DNA of 64,000 nucleotides from CAWGJC01 sp965276665 (GTDB taxonomy: Bacteria; Pseudomonadota; Alphaproteobacteria; Acetobacterales; Acetobacteraceae): positions 3,782,001-3,846,000 of the forward strand of contig OZ255620.1 of NCBI GenBank assembly GCA_965276665.1, read 5' to 3'. The notes under the pieces were generated by a model. It was not told where the DNA came from, did no database searches, and saw nothing but the letters and a program-made list of their open reading frames with translations. The position numbers and the translations under genes were made by a program. Below, one piece after another: positions 25,218-33,695 of the stretch (within the stretch, counting starts at the first letter, position 1; every line of letters starts with the position of its first letter).

Positions 25218-27350
25218 ATGTCCGCCGCGACCACCCCTCCAGCCATTGCGACAACGTGCTCGCCTCTCGACCTGCCTTTGCACGTCACGGTGTTTCGCGA
25301 CCGCTTTGCGCTTTCGAAATCGGAAGAAACACTCACGCTGCGCGGCGTCCGCGATAGAGTATTGTCGGCGCAGGCGCCTTCGAAGCACCAGCTGGCGCTG
25401 CTGAAACTTGCCAGCTTTGGGGATGTCCCGACCGCGGCTGGTTGCCTGTGCCATGATGCGAACGTGCGCATGGTGTGGGGTATCGAGGGCGACTACGACG
25501 GCGAGAAAATGCCCGTAGGCGAGGCCGTGCACCGCCTCCGACATGCCGGCGTCGCGTGCCTTGTGTTTACGAGCCCCTCTCACCGACCAGAGGCGCCGCG
25601 CTTCCGCATTCTCGCCCCCTTGTCGGAGCCAATGATGCCGGAGGCCCGGCGTCAGTATGTGGCCCGGATCAACGGCGCGCTCGACGGCGAGATCGCCAAT
25701 GAGTCCTTTTCACTTCATCTCGCGTATTACTTCGGCGGTGTCGAAGGTCAGCCTGCCCCCGAGGCGATCCTTGTCGACGGGAATTTCGTCGATCTTGCGG
25801 ACCACCTTGAGGCCGGAGCGATCTGGACCGGAAAAACAAAGAGTGGGACCGGTCAGGTCGTCCGGCTTGCCCGTGCCGATGTCGATCAGACGACACTGCG
25901 GGCGGCGGATCCCGACCTTTTCGCGGACATCGTCGCGCGCACGCCGAATCCCTTCCGCGACCGTGGCGAGTGGGTCGGCTTCATGGCCGCCGTCCTGGCT
26001 GCACTTCCCGATGATCGGGCGCGCGCGGAGGACCTGCTAATCGAACACGCAGCGAGATACGAGTGGTCGTTCAAGGAGGGCGATGCAAACGGTGCTACCG
26101 AGGCGCAGCACGTTCTGCGGTCACTCAAGCCACCGTACGAGCACGGGGCGGACTCCGTGGTCCGCACGGCCGCGGGCCTCGACGTGGACGTTTCGGCGTA
26201 CCGCCTCGCCGCCGCGCAAGGCGCTTTCGACGCTGAGCCTTTACCCCCCGCCGAAATCCAGAAGCTCGACCGTGCAAGGCAGCGCGACCGCCTATTCACG
26301 CTCGCGGAGCTCGAGGAGCTACGGCCCCCAAGTTGCATCGTTGAAGGGCTGATCGTCGAAGGCTCGCTCGTCACCATGAATGCCGAGCCCAAGGCAGGGA
26401 AGACTTTCATCGCTCTGGACCTTGCGATGCACATCGCCGCCGGCAAACCCTGGGCCGGCCGTGCGGTGGTCGGCGGCCTGGTGGTGTACGTTATCGCGGA
26501 GGGGCAGGGCAGCTTCCCCACGCGCGTGATCGCCAGTTGCCTGAATAATGAGATCAAGATCGACGCGCCGTTCCGGGTCCGCACCTCGCGCGTGAAGATC
26601 TCGGATGCGCGGGCAGTCGGCGAGTTCGTCGCCCTGGCACGCGAGGCGGGGGGAGATCAGCCTGTGCGGCTTGTCGTGATCGACACGCTCGCGCGCGCAA
26701 TCCCGGGCGTTGAGGAGAGCAGCCCGAAGGAGATGGGCCTTGTGGTCGCGCAATGCGACCGCATCCGCGAGGAGCTGGGGTGTGCACTGCTGCTTGTCCA
26801 TCATTTTGGGAAAGACCCGACGCGGGGCGGCCGCGGCACCAACGCACTGCCGGCAGCGGTTGAGACCGAGTTCGCGCTCAAAAAGAAGGGCGCGCCGGGC
26901 AGCTGGGTGGTGACGTTGTCCAACACTCTTCAAAAGGATCTCGAGGAGGCACCCGATCTGCACTTCGACCTGATCAAATACAAAGTCGCGCCGGGCCGGG
27001 AAACGTTGGTGCCGGTGGTGCGCACGGAGGCGCCTTCGGCCGAGACGAAGCTGCCCCCGCAGCAGCAAGTCGCGCTGACCCGACTGGAGGATGCGATAAT
27101 GGCAGCCGGCGAGGTGTTGCCGGCCGATGAGGCGTTCCCGCCCGGCGTGCTTGGCGTCGAGGTGAGTGTGTGGGCTGAGCGGTTCGGTGAGACGTCGGAC
27201 AGCAAGCCGGACTCGAAGCGTCGCACCTTCGGCCGCGTCCGAGACGCACTTTTGGCGCAGGGGATTATCGGCGTGCACGGCGGATGGGCGTGGGTGCCAG
27301 GTAGGACGGCGGTGCGGCGGGAGGAAATGGAAGCATTGTGCAGTGGATGA
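25218..27350 (+). CDS. RepA-like AAA ATPase/primase-type protein of a mobile element
   Basis: 710 residues. The N-terminal 300 residues contain a primase/PriCT-like region (NPFRDRGEWVGFMAAVLAAL). A RecA-like AAA_25 domain follows from about 365: Walker A in NAEPKAGKTFIALDLAMHIA, VYVIAEGQG, Walker B VRLVVIDTLARA, and ALLLVHHFGKDPTRGGRGT. This is the arrangement of RepA hexameric helicases and regulators on plasmids and integrated islands. The C-terminus has a winged-helix-like part. A field of CCGGACA/TGTCCG motifs lies directly downstream and may be its origin or binding region. Confidence 0.8.
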   Translation: MSAATTPPAIATTCSPLDLPLHVTVFRDRFALSKSEETLTLRGVRDRVLSAQAPSKHQLALLKLASFGDVPTAAGCLCHDANVRMVWGIEGDYDGEKMPVGEAVHRLRHAGVACLVFTSPSHRPEAPRFRILAPLSEPMMPEARRQYVARINGALDGEIANESFSLHLAYYFGGVEGQPAPEAILVDGNFVDLADHLEAGAIWTGKTKSGTGQVVRLARADVDQTTLRAADPDLFADIVARTPNPFRDRGEWVGFMAAVLAALPDDRARAEDLLIEHAARYEWSFKEGDANGATEAQHVLRSLKPPYEHGADSVVRTAAGLDVDVSAYRLAAAQGAFDAEPLPPAEIQKLDRARQRDRLFTLAELEELRPPSCIVEGLIVEGSLVTMNAEPKAGKTFIALDLAMHIAAGKPWAGRAVVGGLVVYVIAEGQGSFPTRVIASCLNNEIKIDAPFRVRTSRVKISDARAVGEFVALAREAGGDQPVRLVVIDTLARAIPGVEESSPKEMGLVVAQCDRIREELGCALLLVHHFGKDPTRGGRGTNALPAAVETEFALKKKGAPGSWVVTLSNTLQKDLEEAPDLHFDLIKYKVAPGRETLVPVVRTEAPSAETKLPPQQQVALTRLEDAIMAAGEVLPADEAFPPGVLGVEVSVWAERFGETSDSKPDSKRRTFGRVRDALLAQGIIGVHGGWAWVPGRTAVRREEMEALCSG

Positions 27351-27365
27351 TTTCGGGTTCGAAAG

Positions 27366-27510
27366 GTCCGGACAGCCGGACAATGTCCGGACAGAACCGG
27401 ACTTGTCCGTTGTCCGAGACACGGTGCCTGAGCCGGTCGGACCGGACGGACAGGACACACCCCTTTAGGGGTGTCCGTTGTCCGGACCGTCCGGCGCACC
27501 CGGACAGAAG
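27366..27510. repeat. Cluster of CCGGAC/TGTCCG motifs (candidate iteron-like region)
   Basis: GTCCGGACA-type motifs in both orientations recur about every 8-20 bp just after the RepA-like stop, with ACACCCCT-TT-AGGGGTGT (27457-27474) embedded as a small palindrome. The density far exceeds the surrounding sequence. An origin or a multi-site operator of the mobile element are the main possibilities. The remaining stretch 27511-27774 shows no gene that I can support. Confidence 0.5.
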
Positions 27511-27774
27511 ATTAGAGGGCAGATGAAGCAGGTGCTTGAAGGGGGATTTGGAGTGCCGCGGTGTCCGGGATCGCCGCGAGTAAAATCCTCCGCCCGGCCG
27601 GAATTAAATTGTCGCACCAACAAAAAGGATTTTCGGGAAGCTCAACGACGGACGGGCGCGGGTGCCGGGTCGGATGCCCGTCCTCCGTGAACTGAGTCGG
27701 AACCAAGGCAGTCCCCGTGGTGTCCGGTGCCACGCCTGGCTGTCCGCAAAACGAACCCAGACGGACAACAGGGA

Positions 27775-27798
27775 GTCCGCTAGCGACCCCTAGCGGAC
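27775..27798. repeat. Inverted repeat GTCCGCTAG-N6-CTAGCGGAC
   Basis: A perfect 9-bp inverted repeat with a 6-base spacer, 42 bp past the argC stop. It contains the same GTCCG motif as the upstream repeat field and may mark the edge of that region or act as a protein-binding site. Confidence 0.5.
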
Positions 27799-27839
27799 CT
27801 ACGAAGCGGATTGAATAGCTGCCTAGAGGGCCGCCTTCA

Positions 27840-28817
27840 TCATGGCCAAAACGGTACGCCGTCCAGCCCCGCGGTTTCTGGCAGGCCGCAGATCAGGTTC
27901 GCATTCTGCACCGCCTGACCGGCCGCTCCCTTGCCGAGATTGTCGACCACGCCCATCGCGATCACTAAGTTGCGCTCTGGATCGGCCGCGTAGCTGATGA
28001 ACGCGAGGTTCGAGCCGGTAGCCCATTTGGTCTGCGGCGGCTTGTCGGTCACGCGGACGAACGCCCGCCCGGCGTAGAAGCGCCGGGCCGCGTCCAAGCA
28101 CTGGCCCGTGGTGGCGCGGCCGCGGCAGTAAATGGTGGCGAGTACGCCGCGGGTCATCGGCACCGAGTGTGGCGTGAACACCAGCCCGGCCGCGCTGCCG
28201 CCACTCAGCCGCTCGATCGTCTTGGCAATCTCGGGCATGTGGACGTGCTTGAGCAGACCGTAGGGCAGCAAGTTCTCGTTGCTCTCGGCGTAGCCGAACT
28301 TGCTGTCGGCGCCGCCCCGGCCGGCACCGGAGATGCCGGTCTTGACGTCGATTACGATGTTGCCAGGCTCGATCAAGTTGTTGACCAGCAGCGGCGCCAG
28401 CGCGTTCAGCGTCGCCGCGGGGAAGCAGCCGGGGTTGGCAACGCGGATCTGACCCACGATCTGGGCTGGCCAGACGTCGGCCAGGCCGTACGTCCAACCC
28501 TCGACGTAGCGGTGGTCGCCGCCGATGTCGACGATCTTCACGCTCTTGGGGACGCGCGCCAGCGCCTCGGCCGAGGCGCCAGTGGGCAGCGACGCGAACA
28601 GCAAGTCGAGCTTTGGCAGGGTCACAGGGTCCCACTTCTCGATCACCAGTTCGGCCAGCTTGGCCGGCGCACCGGGGAAGCGGTCCACCAAACGGCTGCC
28701 GGCGCTGCCCTCGCCTGCGGCGTAGATTAACTCGAAAGAAGGGTGGCTCGCGACCAGGCGCATCGCCTCGCCGCCGCCAAAACCGCTGATCCCGACAATG
28801 CCGACGCGAATGCTCAT
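27840..28817 (-). CDS. argC: N-acetyl-gamma-glutamyl-phosphate reductase
   Basis: 325 residues catalysing NADPH reduction of N-acetylglutamyl-phosphate in arginine biosynthesis. The Rossmann start is RVGIVGISGFGGGEAMRLV, the catalytic Cys lies in VANPGCFPAATL (about 143) and the His in LLKHVHMPEI (about 202). Length is normal for ArgC. The ATG at 28817 has AGGA upstream; an in-frame ATG nine codons earlier lies in the leader. It stands alone beside mobile-element DNA rather than in an arg operon. The 5' leader has an intrinsic terminator and an arginine-rich short reading frame, suggesting attenuation. Confidence 0.9.
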   Translation of the reverse strand: MSIRVGIVGISGFGGGEAMRLVASHPSFELIYAAGEGSAGSRLVDRFPGAPAKLAELVIEKWDPVTLPKLDLLFASLPTGASAEALARVPKSVKIVDIGGDHRYVEGWTYGLADVWPAQIVGQIRVANPGCFPAATLNALAPLLVNNLIEPGNIVIDVKTGISGAGRGGADSKFGYAESNENLLPYGLLKHVHMPEIAKTIERLSGGSAAGLVFTPHSVPMTRGVLATIYCRGRATTGQCLDAARRFYAGRAFVRVTDKPPQTKWATGSNLAFISYAADPERNLVIAMGVVDNLGKGAAGQAVQNANLICGLPETAGLDGVPFWP

Positions 28818-28849
28818 GGTGGTGTCCTGCTGAGGTTCGGGCAAAAGAA

Positions 28850-28878
28850 AACCCCCGGAGCCGAGGGCTGCGGGGGTT
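28850..28878 (-). terminator. Intrinsic terminator in the argC leader (candidate attenuator)
   Basis: On the minus strand AACCCCCG-C-AGCC-CTC-GGCT-C-CGGGGGTT folds into a long stem with one mismatch. It is followed immediately by TTCTTTTGC, a good U-tract. It ends about 32 bases before the argC ATG, where it would abort transcription of argC itself. Confidence 0.65.
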
Positions 28879-28915
28879 CAGGAACGCGGGCCGGGGCCGC
28901 TCCGGCGGGTGGGAC

Positions 28916-29029
28916 CTAGGGTGAGGCAGTCACCACGCGGAAGGAAGCTGATCGACGCGCAGCCCGAAGAGCCGCCGCTTGGGTGCAGCGGCGTCGGCGT
29001 CGGTCACAAAGGGTCTGGTTCCTGAGCAT
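28916..29029 (-). CDS. Possible arginine-rich leader peptide of argC
   Basis: A 37-codon frame from the ATG at 29029 to the TAG at 28916. Codons 10-14 are five consecutive Arg codons (CGA CGC CGA CGC CGC), and ten of the 37 residues are Arg. It lies on the argC strand, ending 38 bases before the attenuator-like terminator. AGGA upstream is only about two bases from the ATG, so translation initiation is doubtful. High GC can create CGN runs by chance. The combination with a terminator before an arginine-biosynthesis gene is what makes it plausible. Confidence 0.4.
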   Translation of the reverse strand: MLRNQTLCDRRRRRCTQAAALRAARRSASFRVVTASP

Positions 29030-29145
29030 GTCCTGCGACACTGTCGCTACCTACATTCATCGTCAAGCGGAATGTCTGCTGACCACCCCACCCGGCGGTA
29101 GCCCGCCGGCCCACCGCCACCGCGGCACCCGACCCAAACCGGGCC

Positions 29146-29505
29146 TCAATCCAGAACCCTAAGCTCCTCGTAGGAGGTCATAACGTGCTCGCGGAATGCC
29201 GGCCGCATCACGAGTGCATCGTAGTACCGGCGCAGTGCCGCCCGATTCTGGCGAGTGATCGAAATGTCGAAGTAGCGGAAAAGCACATGGGCGAACTGGA
29301 CATCGGCCAAGGTGAAATTGTCGCAGGCTAGGTAGGTACCGCGCGAGAGCTGCGTCTCCGCAATGTCCAGGAGCTTGTCCAGCTTCTTCACGGCTTGGCT
29401 GATCGCGACCGGGTCCTGCTGCGACGGCGGCGTCCTGACCACCTTCCAGAAGATCGGGGCCGTGAACCCGAGGGTAATATTGATCTTGAGCCGCGCAGGC
29501 TATGG
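29146..29505 (-). pseudogene. Glutathione S-transferase C-terminal half
   Basis: The frame reads KINITLGFTAPIFWKVVRTP, then VAISQAVKKLDKLLDIAETQ, YLACDNFTLADVQFAHVLFR and a short end, matching the helical C-terminal domain of GST (the FTLADV N-capping motif is clear). A stop lies just upstream of this frame, and the thioredoxin-like N-terminal domain with the GSH site cannot be found. It is probably a truncated relic beside the lysR gene. Confidence 0.6.
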
Positions 29506-29639
29506 CTGACTTCCCGGTCCCTCGGGGCGGCAGCCACTCGCCGGTGCAGGCGTTCAGCAGCGGCTTGTTCCCGGTAGGCGCGGCCAATTTGCCCACGCCA
29601 AAGCATTGCTTTCCATCTTTGGACCTTTCAGGCAGCCTG

Positions 29640-30545
29640 CTAGAGCGCAACTGCAGTCAGACGGTCCCGCAGACGCGGAACGACGAAATCGACAAAGGCG
29701 CGCAGCTTGAGCGGCAGGCGACTTTGCTTGTCGTAGACCAGATGCACCGGACGGGGGATAGGCTCGTAGGCTTCGAGCAGCAGCTGTAACTGGTCGTCGC
29801 GCACATAGTCGGCGACCTGGTAGGACACGGCCCTGACCACTCCCGCGCCTGCCAGGCCGGCATCAATCGCCGCGTCGATGGTGCTGACGCTGAGACGCGA
29901 TCTGAGAGTTACGGCGAGCTCGTTCCCGTCCGACCAGTAGTGCCAGGTGGTGGGGGACGACACGCTCTCGAACGAGATCACATCGTGGTCGGCGAGGTCC
30001 TGCGGAACGGCCGGCGCCGTACGCGAAGCGAGATACATCGGGCTTGCGCACGTCACTCGGCGGACGGCGCCCAGCCGGGTCGCGATCAAGCTGCTGTCGG
30101 GCAGATCGCCGATTCGCAGGACGACGTCGACATGATCGTCGAGAAAGTGGGTCACCCGGTCGGTCAGCATTAGCTCGACGGACACCTCGGGAAACGCGGT
30201 GAGGAAGGTGGTGACGACGGGCAGGACGTGCAGCCGGCCGAACATCGTTGGGGCGCTGACGACAAGGTCGCCCTTGGGCTCGGTGTACTCGCCGGCCGCG
30301 GAGCGCTCGGCCTCGTTCAGCTGCTCCAGGATAGTCTTGACTGATGTGACGTATGTCCGTCCGGCGGGCGTCAGCTCCAGGCCTTTGGACGAACGGATCA
30401 GAAGGTCCGCCCTCAAGTGGCTTTCGAGCTCGGACACCTTGCGGCTCACTGTGGCGAGCGGCTGACCGAGTTTGCGGCTGGCCTTGGAGAGGCTGCCGCA
30501 CTCCACCGCCGTGAGCATCACCTTCATCGCATCCAGACGATCCAT
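29640..30545 (-). CDS. LysR-family transcriptional regulator
   Basis: 301 residues. The N-terminal HTH reads AMKVMLTAVECGSLSKASRK then LATVSRKVSELESHLRADLL. The effector-binding domain (from about 90) has the CrgA/AaeR-type pattern of hydrophobic strands (VDVVLRIGDLPDSSLIATRL). The ATG at 30545 is the standard LysR start; upstream codons are not conserved-looking. It is divergent from the hydrolase-led gene set at 30858 and probably regulates it. A C-terminal fossil of a similar LysR protein lies at 34669. Confidence 0.88.
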   Translation of the reverse strand: MDRLDAMKVMLTAVECGSLSKASRKLGQPLATVSRKVSELESHLRADLLIRSSKGLELTPAGRTYVTSVKTILEQLNEAERSAAGEYTEPKGDLVVSAPTMFGRLHVLPVVTTFLTAFPEVSVELMLTDRVTHFLDDHVDVVLRIGDLPDSSLIATRLGAVRRVTCASPMYLASRTAPAVPQDLADHDVISFESVSSPTTWHYWSDGNELAVTLRSRLSVSTIDAAIDAGLAGAGVVRAVSYQVADYVRDDQLQLLLEAYEPIPRPVHLVYDKQSRLPLKLRAFVDFVVPRLRDRLTAVAL

Positions 30546-30583
30546 AGGCCTACGGGAATGTGGAATGCCGCCTCCCCACCTTA

Positions 30584-30595
30584 GCGGTTTACCGC
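30584..30595. promoter_or_regulatory. Palindrome near the lysR start
   Basis: GCGGT-TT-ACCGC lies 39 bp before the lysR ATG in the 312-bp divergent intergenic region. It is a plausible LysR or other operator. I see nothing else gene-like between 30546 and 30857. Confidence 0.35.
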
Positions 30596-30857
30596 GAAAA
30601 TCGGGAGCCGCAAGACAGAGCGCTCGTGAGCAGCCGCGGGTCGCAGCGCTCATCTTCAGTTCAGGACGGGTTCCGATGCCTGCTGTCACCCATCTCGTCC
30701 GACGACCGCGTTGCGTCGTCTCGCTCCACGGGGCCCGACCTTTCCACCCATCGGGAGGCTACTTCCCGAACTCGACCGCTGCCCGGTCTGCCCGGAAGGG
30801 CCGACGGTATCCCCGTAAGCAAGGCGGCCGGGGCCGCAAGATCCAGGAGAACGAGTG

Positions 30858-31718
30858 ATGACCGTCCGCTTCGAGACCATCGACGTCGACGGCCTGAAGG
30901 TGTTCTACCGTTCCGATGGCGACCCGAGCGCGCCGGCCGTGCTGCTGCTGCACGGCTTCCCCAGCGCCAGCCACATGTTCCGCGACCTGATTCCGGAGCT
31001 GGCCGGCAAGTACCACGTCGTCGCCCCGGACCTGCCCGGCTTCGGCATGACCGAGCAACCCGCCCGCGACGTCTTCGCCTACACCTTCGACAACATCACC
31101 AAGGTGGTCAGCCGCTTCACCGAAGTGCTCGGCCTGAAACAGTTCGCCATCTACGTATTCGACTACGGCGCCCCGGTTGGCTTCCGTCTGGCACTGGCTC
31201 ATCCTGACCGCATCAGCGCGATCGTCTCTCAGAACGGCAACACCTACCTGGAAGGCGTGTCCGAGGCCTTTGCCCCTGTCCAGGCCTACTGGAACGAGCC
31301 GACCCAGGCCAACCGTGATGCCTTGCGCGGCTTCCTGGCCCCGCAGACCACCCTCTTCCAATACACCCACGGCGTGAGCGACCCTGCGCTGGTGTCACCC
31401 GACGGCCGCAACCTCGACGACTTCTACCTGGCGCGCCCAGGCAACGACGAGATCCAGCTGGACCTGCTCGGCGACTACAAGACAAACGTCGCGCTCTACG
31501 GCGACATTCAGGCCTATCTGCGAGACAAGCGGCCGTCGATGCTGGCCATCTGGGGCAAGAACGACCCCTTCTTCATCCCGCCGGGCGCCGAAGCCTTCAG
31601 GCGGGACGTCCCGGACGCCGAGGTCCGCTTTGTCGATAGCGGCCATTTCGCCCTGGAGACCCACGCCCGCGAAATTGGCGCGACCATGCGCGACTTCCTC
31701 GCCAAGCACCTGGGCTGA
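30858..31718 (+). CDS. Alpha/beta hydrolase (epoxide hydrolase/haloalkane dehalogenase-like)
   Basis: 286 residues, cytosolic. The oxyanion region is LLLHGFPSASHMFRDLIPEL, the nucleophile elbow is VFDYGAPVG (Asp, about 103), and the distal acid and His are in AIWGKNDPFF and VDSGHFALET. An Asp nucleophile points to the dehalogenase/epoxide-hydrolase branch, but the Trp next to the nucleophile typical of those enzymes is Tyr here. AGGAG precedes the ATG at 30858. It resembles the exported hydrolase at 33696 closely in all motifs, suggesting duplication. Confidence 0.82.
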   Translation: MTVRFETIDVDGLKVFYRSDGDPSAPAVLLLHGFPSASHMFRDLIPELAGKYHVVAPDLPGFGMTEQPARDVFAYTFDNITKVVSRFTEVLGLKQFAIYVFDYGAPVGFRLALAHPDRISAIVSQNGNTYLEGVSEAFAPVQAYWNEPTQANRDALRGFLAPQTTLFQYTHGVSDPALVSPDGRNLDDFYLARPGNDEIQLDLLGDYKTNVALYGDIQAYLRDKRPSMLAIWGKNDPFFIPPGAEAFRRDVPDAEVRFVDSGHFALETHAREIGATMRDFLAKHLG

Positions 31719-31809
31719 CCCCCGGCCGCACCGCACGCCCCTCGGGGCGCCCGGCTCCACCTGACCTTCGAAGCCGCTGACCGCGGACCTCTTCTGACCG
31801 AGGCTGACC

Positions 31810-32196
31810 ATGACCGCCATTCCGACAGACGTCATCCGCGACTTCTACGACAAGCTTTCCACCGGCGACGCCCCTGGCGCCCTAGGCCTGATGGCCCCCG
31901 ACATCCAATGGACCACCATGTGGCACTACAAGGTCGAAGGCCGCGGCCCCAGTCCTGTCGCCGAAGGGCTGTTCAAGCCCTTGATGGCTGAGTGGACCAG
32001 CTTCTCGCTCGTGCCCACCGAGTTCGTCACCGAGGGCGAGACCGTGGTTTCGCTCGGCGATTTCAAAGGCGTTCACGGCGCCACCGGCAAGACTTCCGCG
32101 GCGCGCTACGCCCACGTCTGGACTGTCAGCGATGGAAAGATCAACACCTTCCGCCAGTACATCGATACGCTGGCCATCGCCCAGGCTCGCGTCTGA
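31810..32196 (+). CDS. SnoaL/NTF2-fold protein
   Basis: 128 residues with the SnoaL-like pattern: VIRDFYDKLSTGDAPGALGL at the start, IQWTTMWHYKVEGRGPSPVA, and HVWTVSDGKINTFRQYIDT at the end. The NTF2 cone fold hosts diverse small isomerase or hydrolase activities. The stop overlaps the SDR start (TGATG), so the two are translationally coupled. Substrate unknown. Confidence 0.75.
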   Translation: MTAIPTDVIRDFYDKLSTGDAPGALGLMAPDIQWTTMWHYKVEGRGPSPVAEGLFKPLMAEWTSFSLVPTEFVTEGETVVSLGDFKGVHGATGKTSAARYAHVWTVSDGKINTFRQYIDTLAIAQARV

Positions 32197-32963
32197 TGGA
32201 CCGCGTGGCCATCGTCACTGGCGCGAGCCGCGGCATCGGACGCGCGACCGCCATCCGCCTGGCCCGCGACTTCGGCGCCGTGGCGCTGGTGGCGCGGACA
32301 CAGGAAACCCTGACCGAGACAGCTGATGAGGTTAGGGCGGCGGGAGCAGAACCGCTCCTCTTCGCCCGAGATCTGCGCCAGCCGGATGCTGCCGGAGCCA
32401 TCGTCGCTGCGACGCGCGAATCCTTTGGCAGGATCGATGCCGTCGCCTGCATCGCCGGCGCCGTCCCCCAGGCCGACATGTTCGCGCTCACGGACGAGCA
32501 ATGGGATGACGGCCTTGCGCTTAAGTTCCACTCCGCCCGCCGCCTTACGATCGCGGCCTGGGATGCGCTCAAGTCGTCGCACGGCTCTGTCGCGATCACG
32601 TCGGGCACGTCGGCTTACACACCCAAGGCGGCCCTCGCCGCTGTCGGCACGATCAATGCGGCGATCCTGGCGCTCGCCAAGGCCTTCGCCGATCGGGGGG
32701 TCAAAGACGGGGTGCAGATCAACACGGTCCTGCCCGGATCAGTTATGACCGACCGTCGTAAGACGATGCTGCAGGGCTATGCCGACACGCATGGTCTCTC
32801 GCTCGACGCGGCCATCGAACGGTTCGCGGCCGAGGTCGGCATCGCCCGCTATGGGCAGCCGGAGGACATCGCCAACGCAGTCGCCTTCCTGTTCGCCCCT
32901 GACAGCCATTGGATCACAGGCACGGCGCTCCGCGTTGATGGCGGCGAAACCAAGGTGCTCTGA
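32196..32963 (+). CDS. Short-chain dehydrogenase/reductase lacking the YxxxK motif
   Basis: 255 residues. The NAD(P)-binding TGASRGIGRATAIRLA and a downstream CIAGAV (in place of NNAG) are clear, and the C-terminus has WITGTALRVDGGETKVL. After the Ser motif AITSGTSAY, the segment expected to hold Tyr-xxx-Lys reads AAVGTINAAILAL, with Val and Asn in the catalytic positions. It belongs to a divergent SDR subgroup or has lost classical oxidoreductase activity. It overlaps the NTF2-fold gene and precedes another NTF2-type gene. Confidence 0.78.
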   Translation: MDRVAIVTGASRGIGRATAIRLARDFGAVALVARTQETLTETADEVRAAGAEPLLFARDLRQPDAAGAIVAATRESFGRIDAVACIAGAVPQADMFALTDEQWDDGLALKFHSARRLTIAAWDALKSSHGSVAITSGTSAYTPKAALAAVGTINAAILALAKAFADRGVKDGVQINTVLPGSVMTDRRKTMLQGYADTHGLSLDAAIERFAAEVGIARYGQPEDIANAVAFLFAPDSHWITGTALRVDGGETKVL

Positions 32964-33012
32964 CCGACGAAGGGGTCGCAGGGATGCCGACCCGAGCATG
33001 CGGAGAATACCC

Positions 33013-33477
33013 ATGAGCCGTCCCCCGCTTCCCCCCTTCACGGAAGAGACCGCAATCCAGAAGGTGCGGGCCGCGGAGGACGCCTGGAATACGCGTGATC
33101 CGGCGCGGGTGGTCCTGGCCTACACGCCCGACAGCCGATGGCGGAACCGAACCGAATTTCCGAACGGCCGCGAGGAGATCCAGGCTTTCCTCACCCGCAA
33201 GTGGGCCCGGGAACTAGACTACCGTCTGATCAAGGAGCTCTGGACCTTCGCCGGGGACCGCATCGCGGTGCGGTTCGCCTATGAATACCGCGACGACAGC
33301 GGACACCGGTTCCGCGCATACGGCAACGAGAACTGGCGCTTTGATGCCGACGGCCTCATGGCCGCGCGCTTTGCCAGCATCAACGAACATCCCATCGCCG
33401 AGGCCGAACGGCATTTCCGTTGGCCCCTGGGTCGCCGCCCCGACGGCCACCCAGGCCTCAGCGACCTCGGCCTTTAA
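33013..33477 (+). CDS. DUF1348/NTF2-fold protein
   Basis: 154 residues starting MSRPPLPPFTEETAIQKVRA with GGAG upstream. DAWNTRDPARVVLAYTPDSR, WRNRTEFPNGREEIQAFLTR and YENWRF-type motifs near RFRAYGNENWRFDADGLMAA are diagnostic of the DUF1348 branch of NTF2-like proteins. Length is as expected. Function unknown; it is often found among detoxification genes. Confidence 0.82.
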   Translation: MSRPPLPPFTEETAIQKVRAAEDAWNTRDPARVVLAYTPDSRWRNRTEFPNGREEIQAFLTRKWARELDYRLIKELWTFAGDRIAVRFAYEYRDDSGHRFRAYGNENWRFDADGLMAARFASINEHPIAEAERHFRWPLGRRPDGHPGLSDLGL

Positions 33478-33532
33478 CGCCTAGCTCGCTGACGCACTGG
33501 CGATTTGCACCGCCGTCGAAAGGTAAGCTGCC

Positions 33533-33673
33533 ATGACCAAGCTGCTCTTCATCCAAGCCACCCCTCGCGGCGAGCAGTCCAAATCGATCCAGGTCGCCCA
33601 AACCTATCAGGGCGCGCTTGAGCAGGCCAAGCGGGCTGCGATGGACCTCGCCAAGACGCACGCACGCGTCTGA
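33533..33673 (+). pseudogene. AzoR-type FMN azoreductase with internal deletion
   Basis: 46 codons. MTKLLFIQATPRGEQSKSIQ is the flavodoxin-like N-terminus of FMN-dependent NADH-azoreductase. After VAQTYQ it jumps to GALEQAKRAAMDLAK, which resembles the C-terminal helix of the same family. The roughly 150 residues between, including the FMN loop regions, are missing, so an in-frame internal deletion has removed the enzyme. Confidence 0.55.
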
Positions 33674-33695
33674 CGTTATCGGAAGGAGCAAGACA

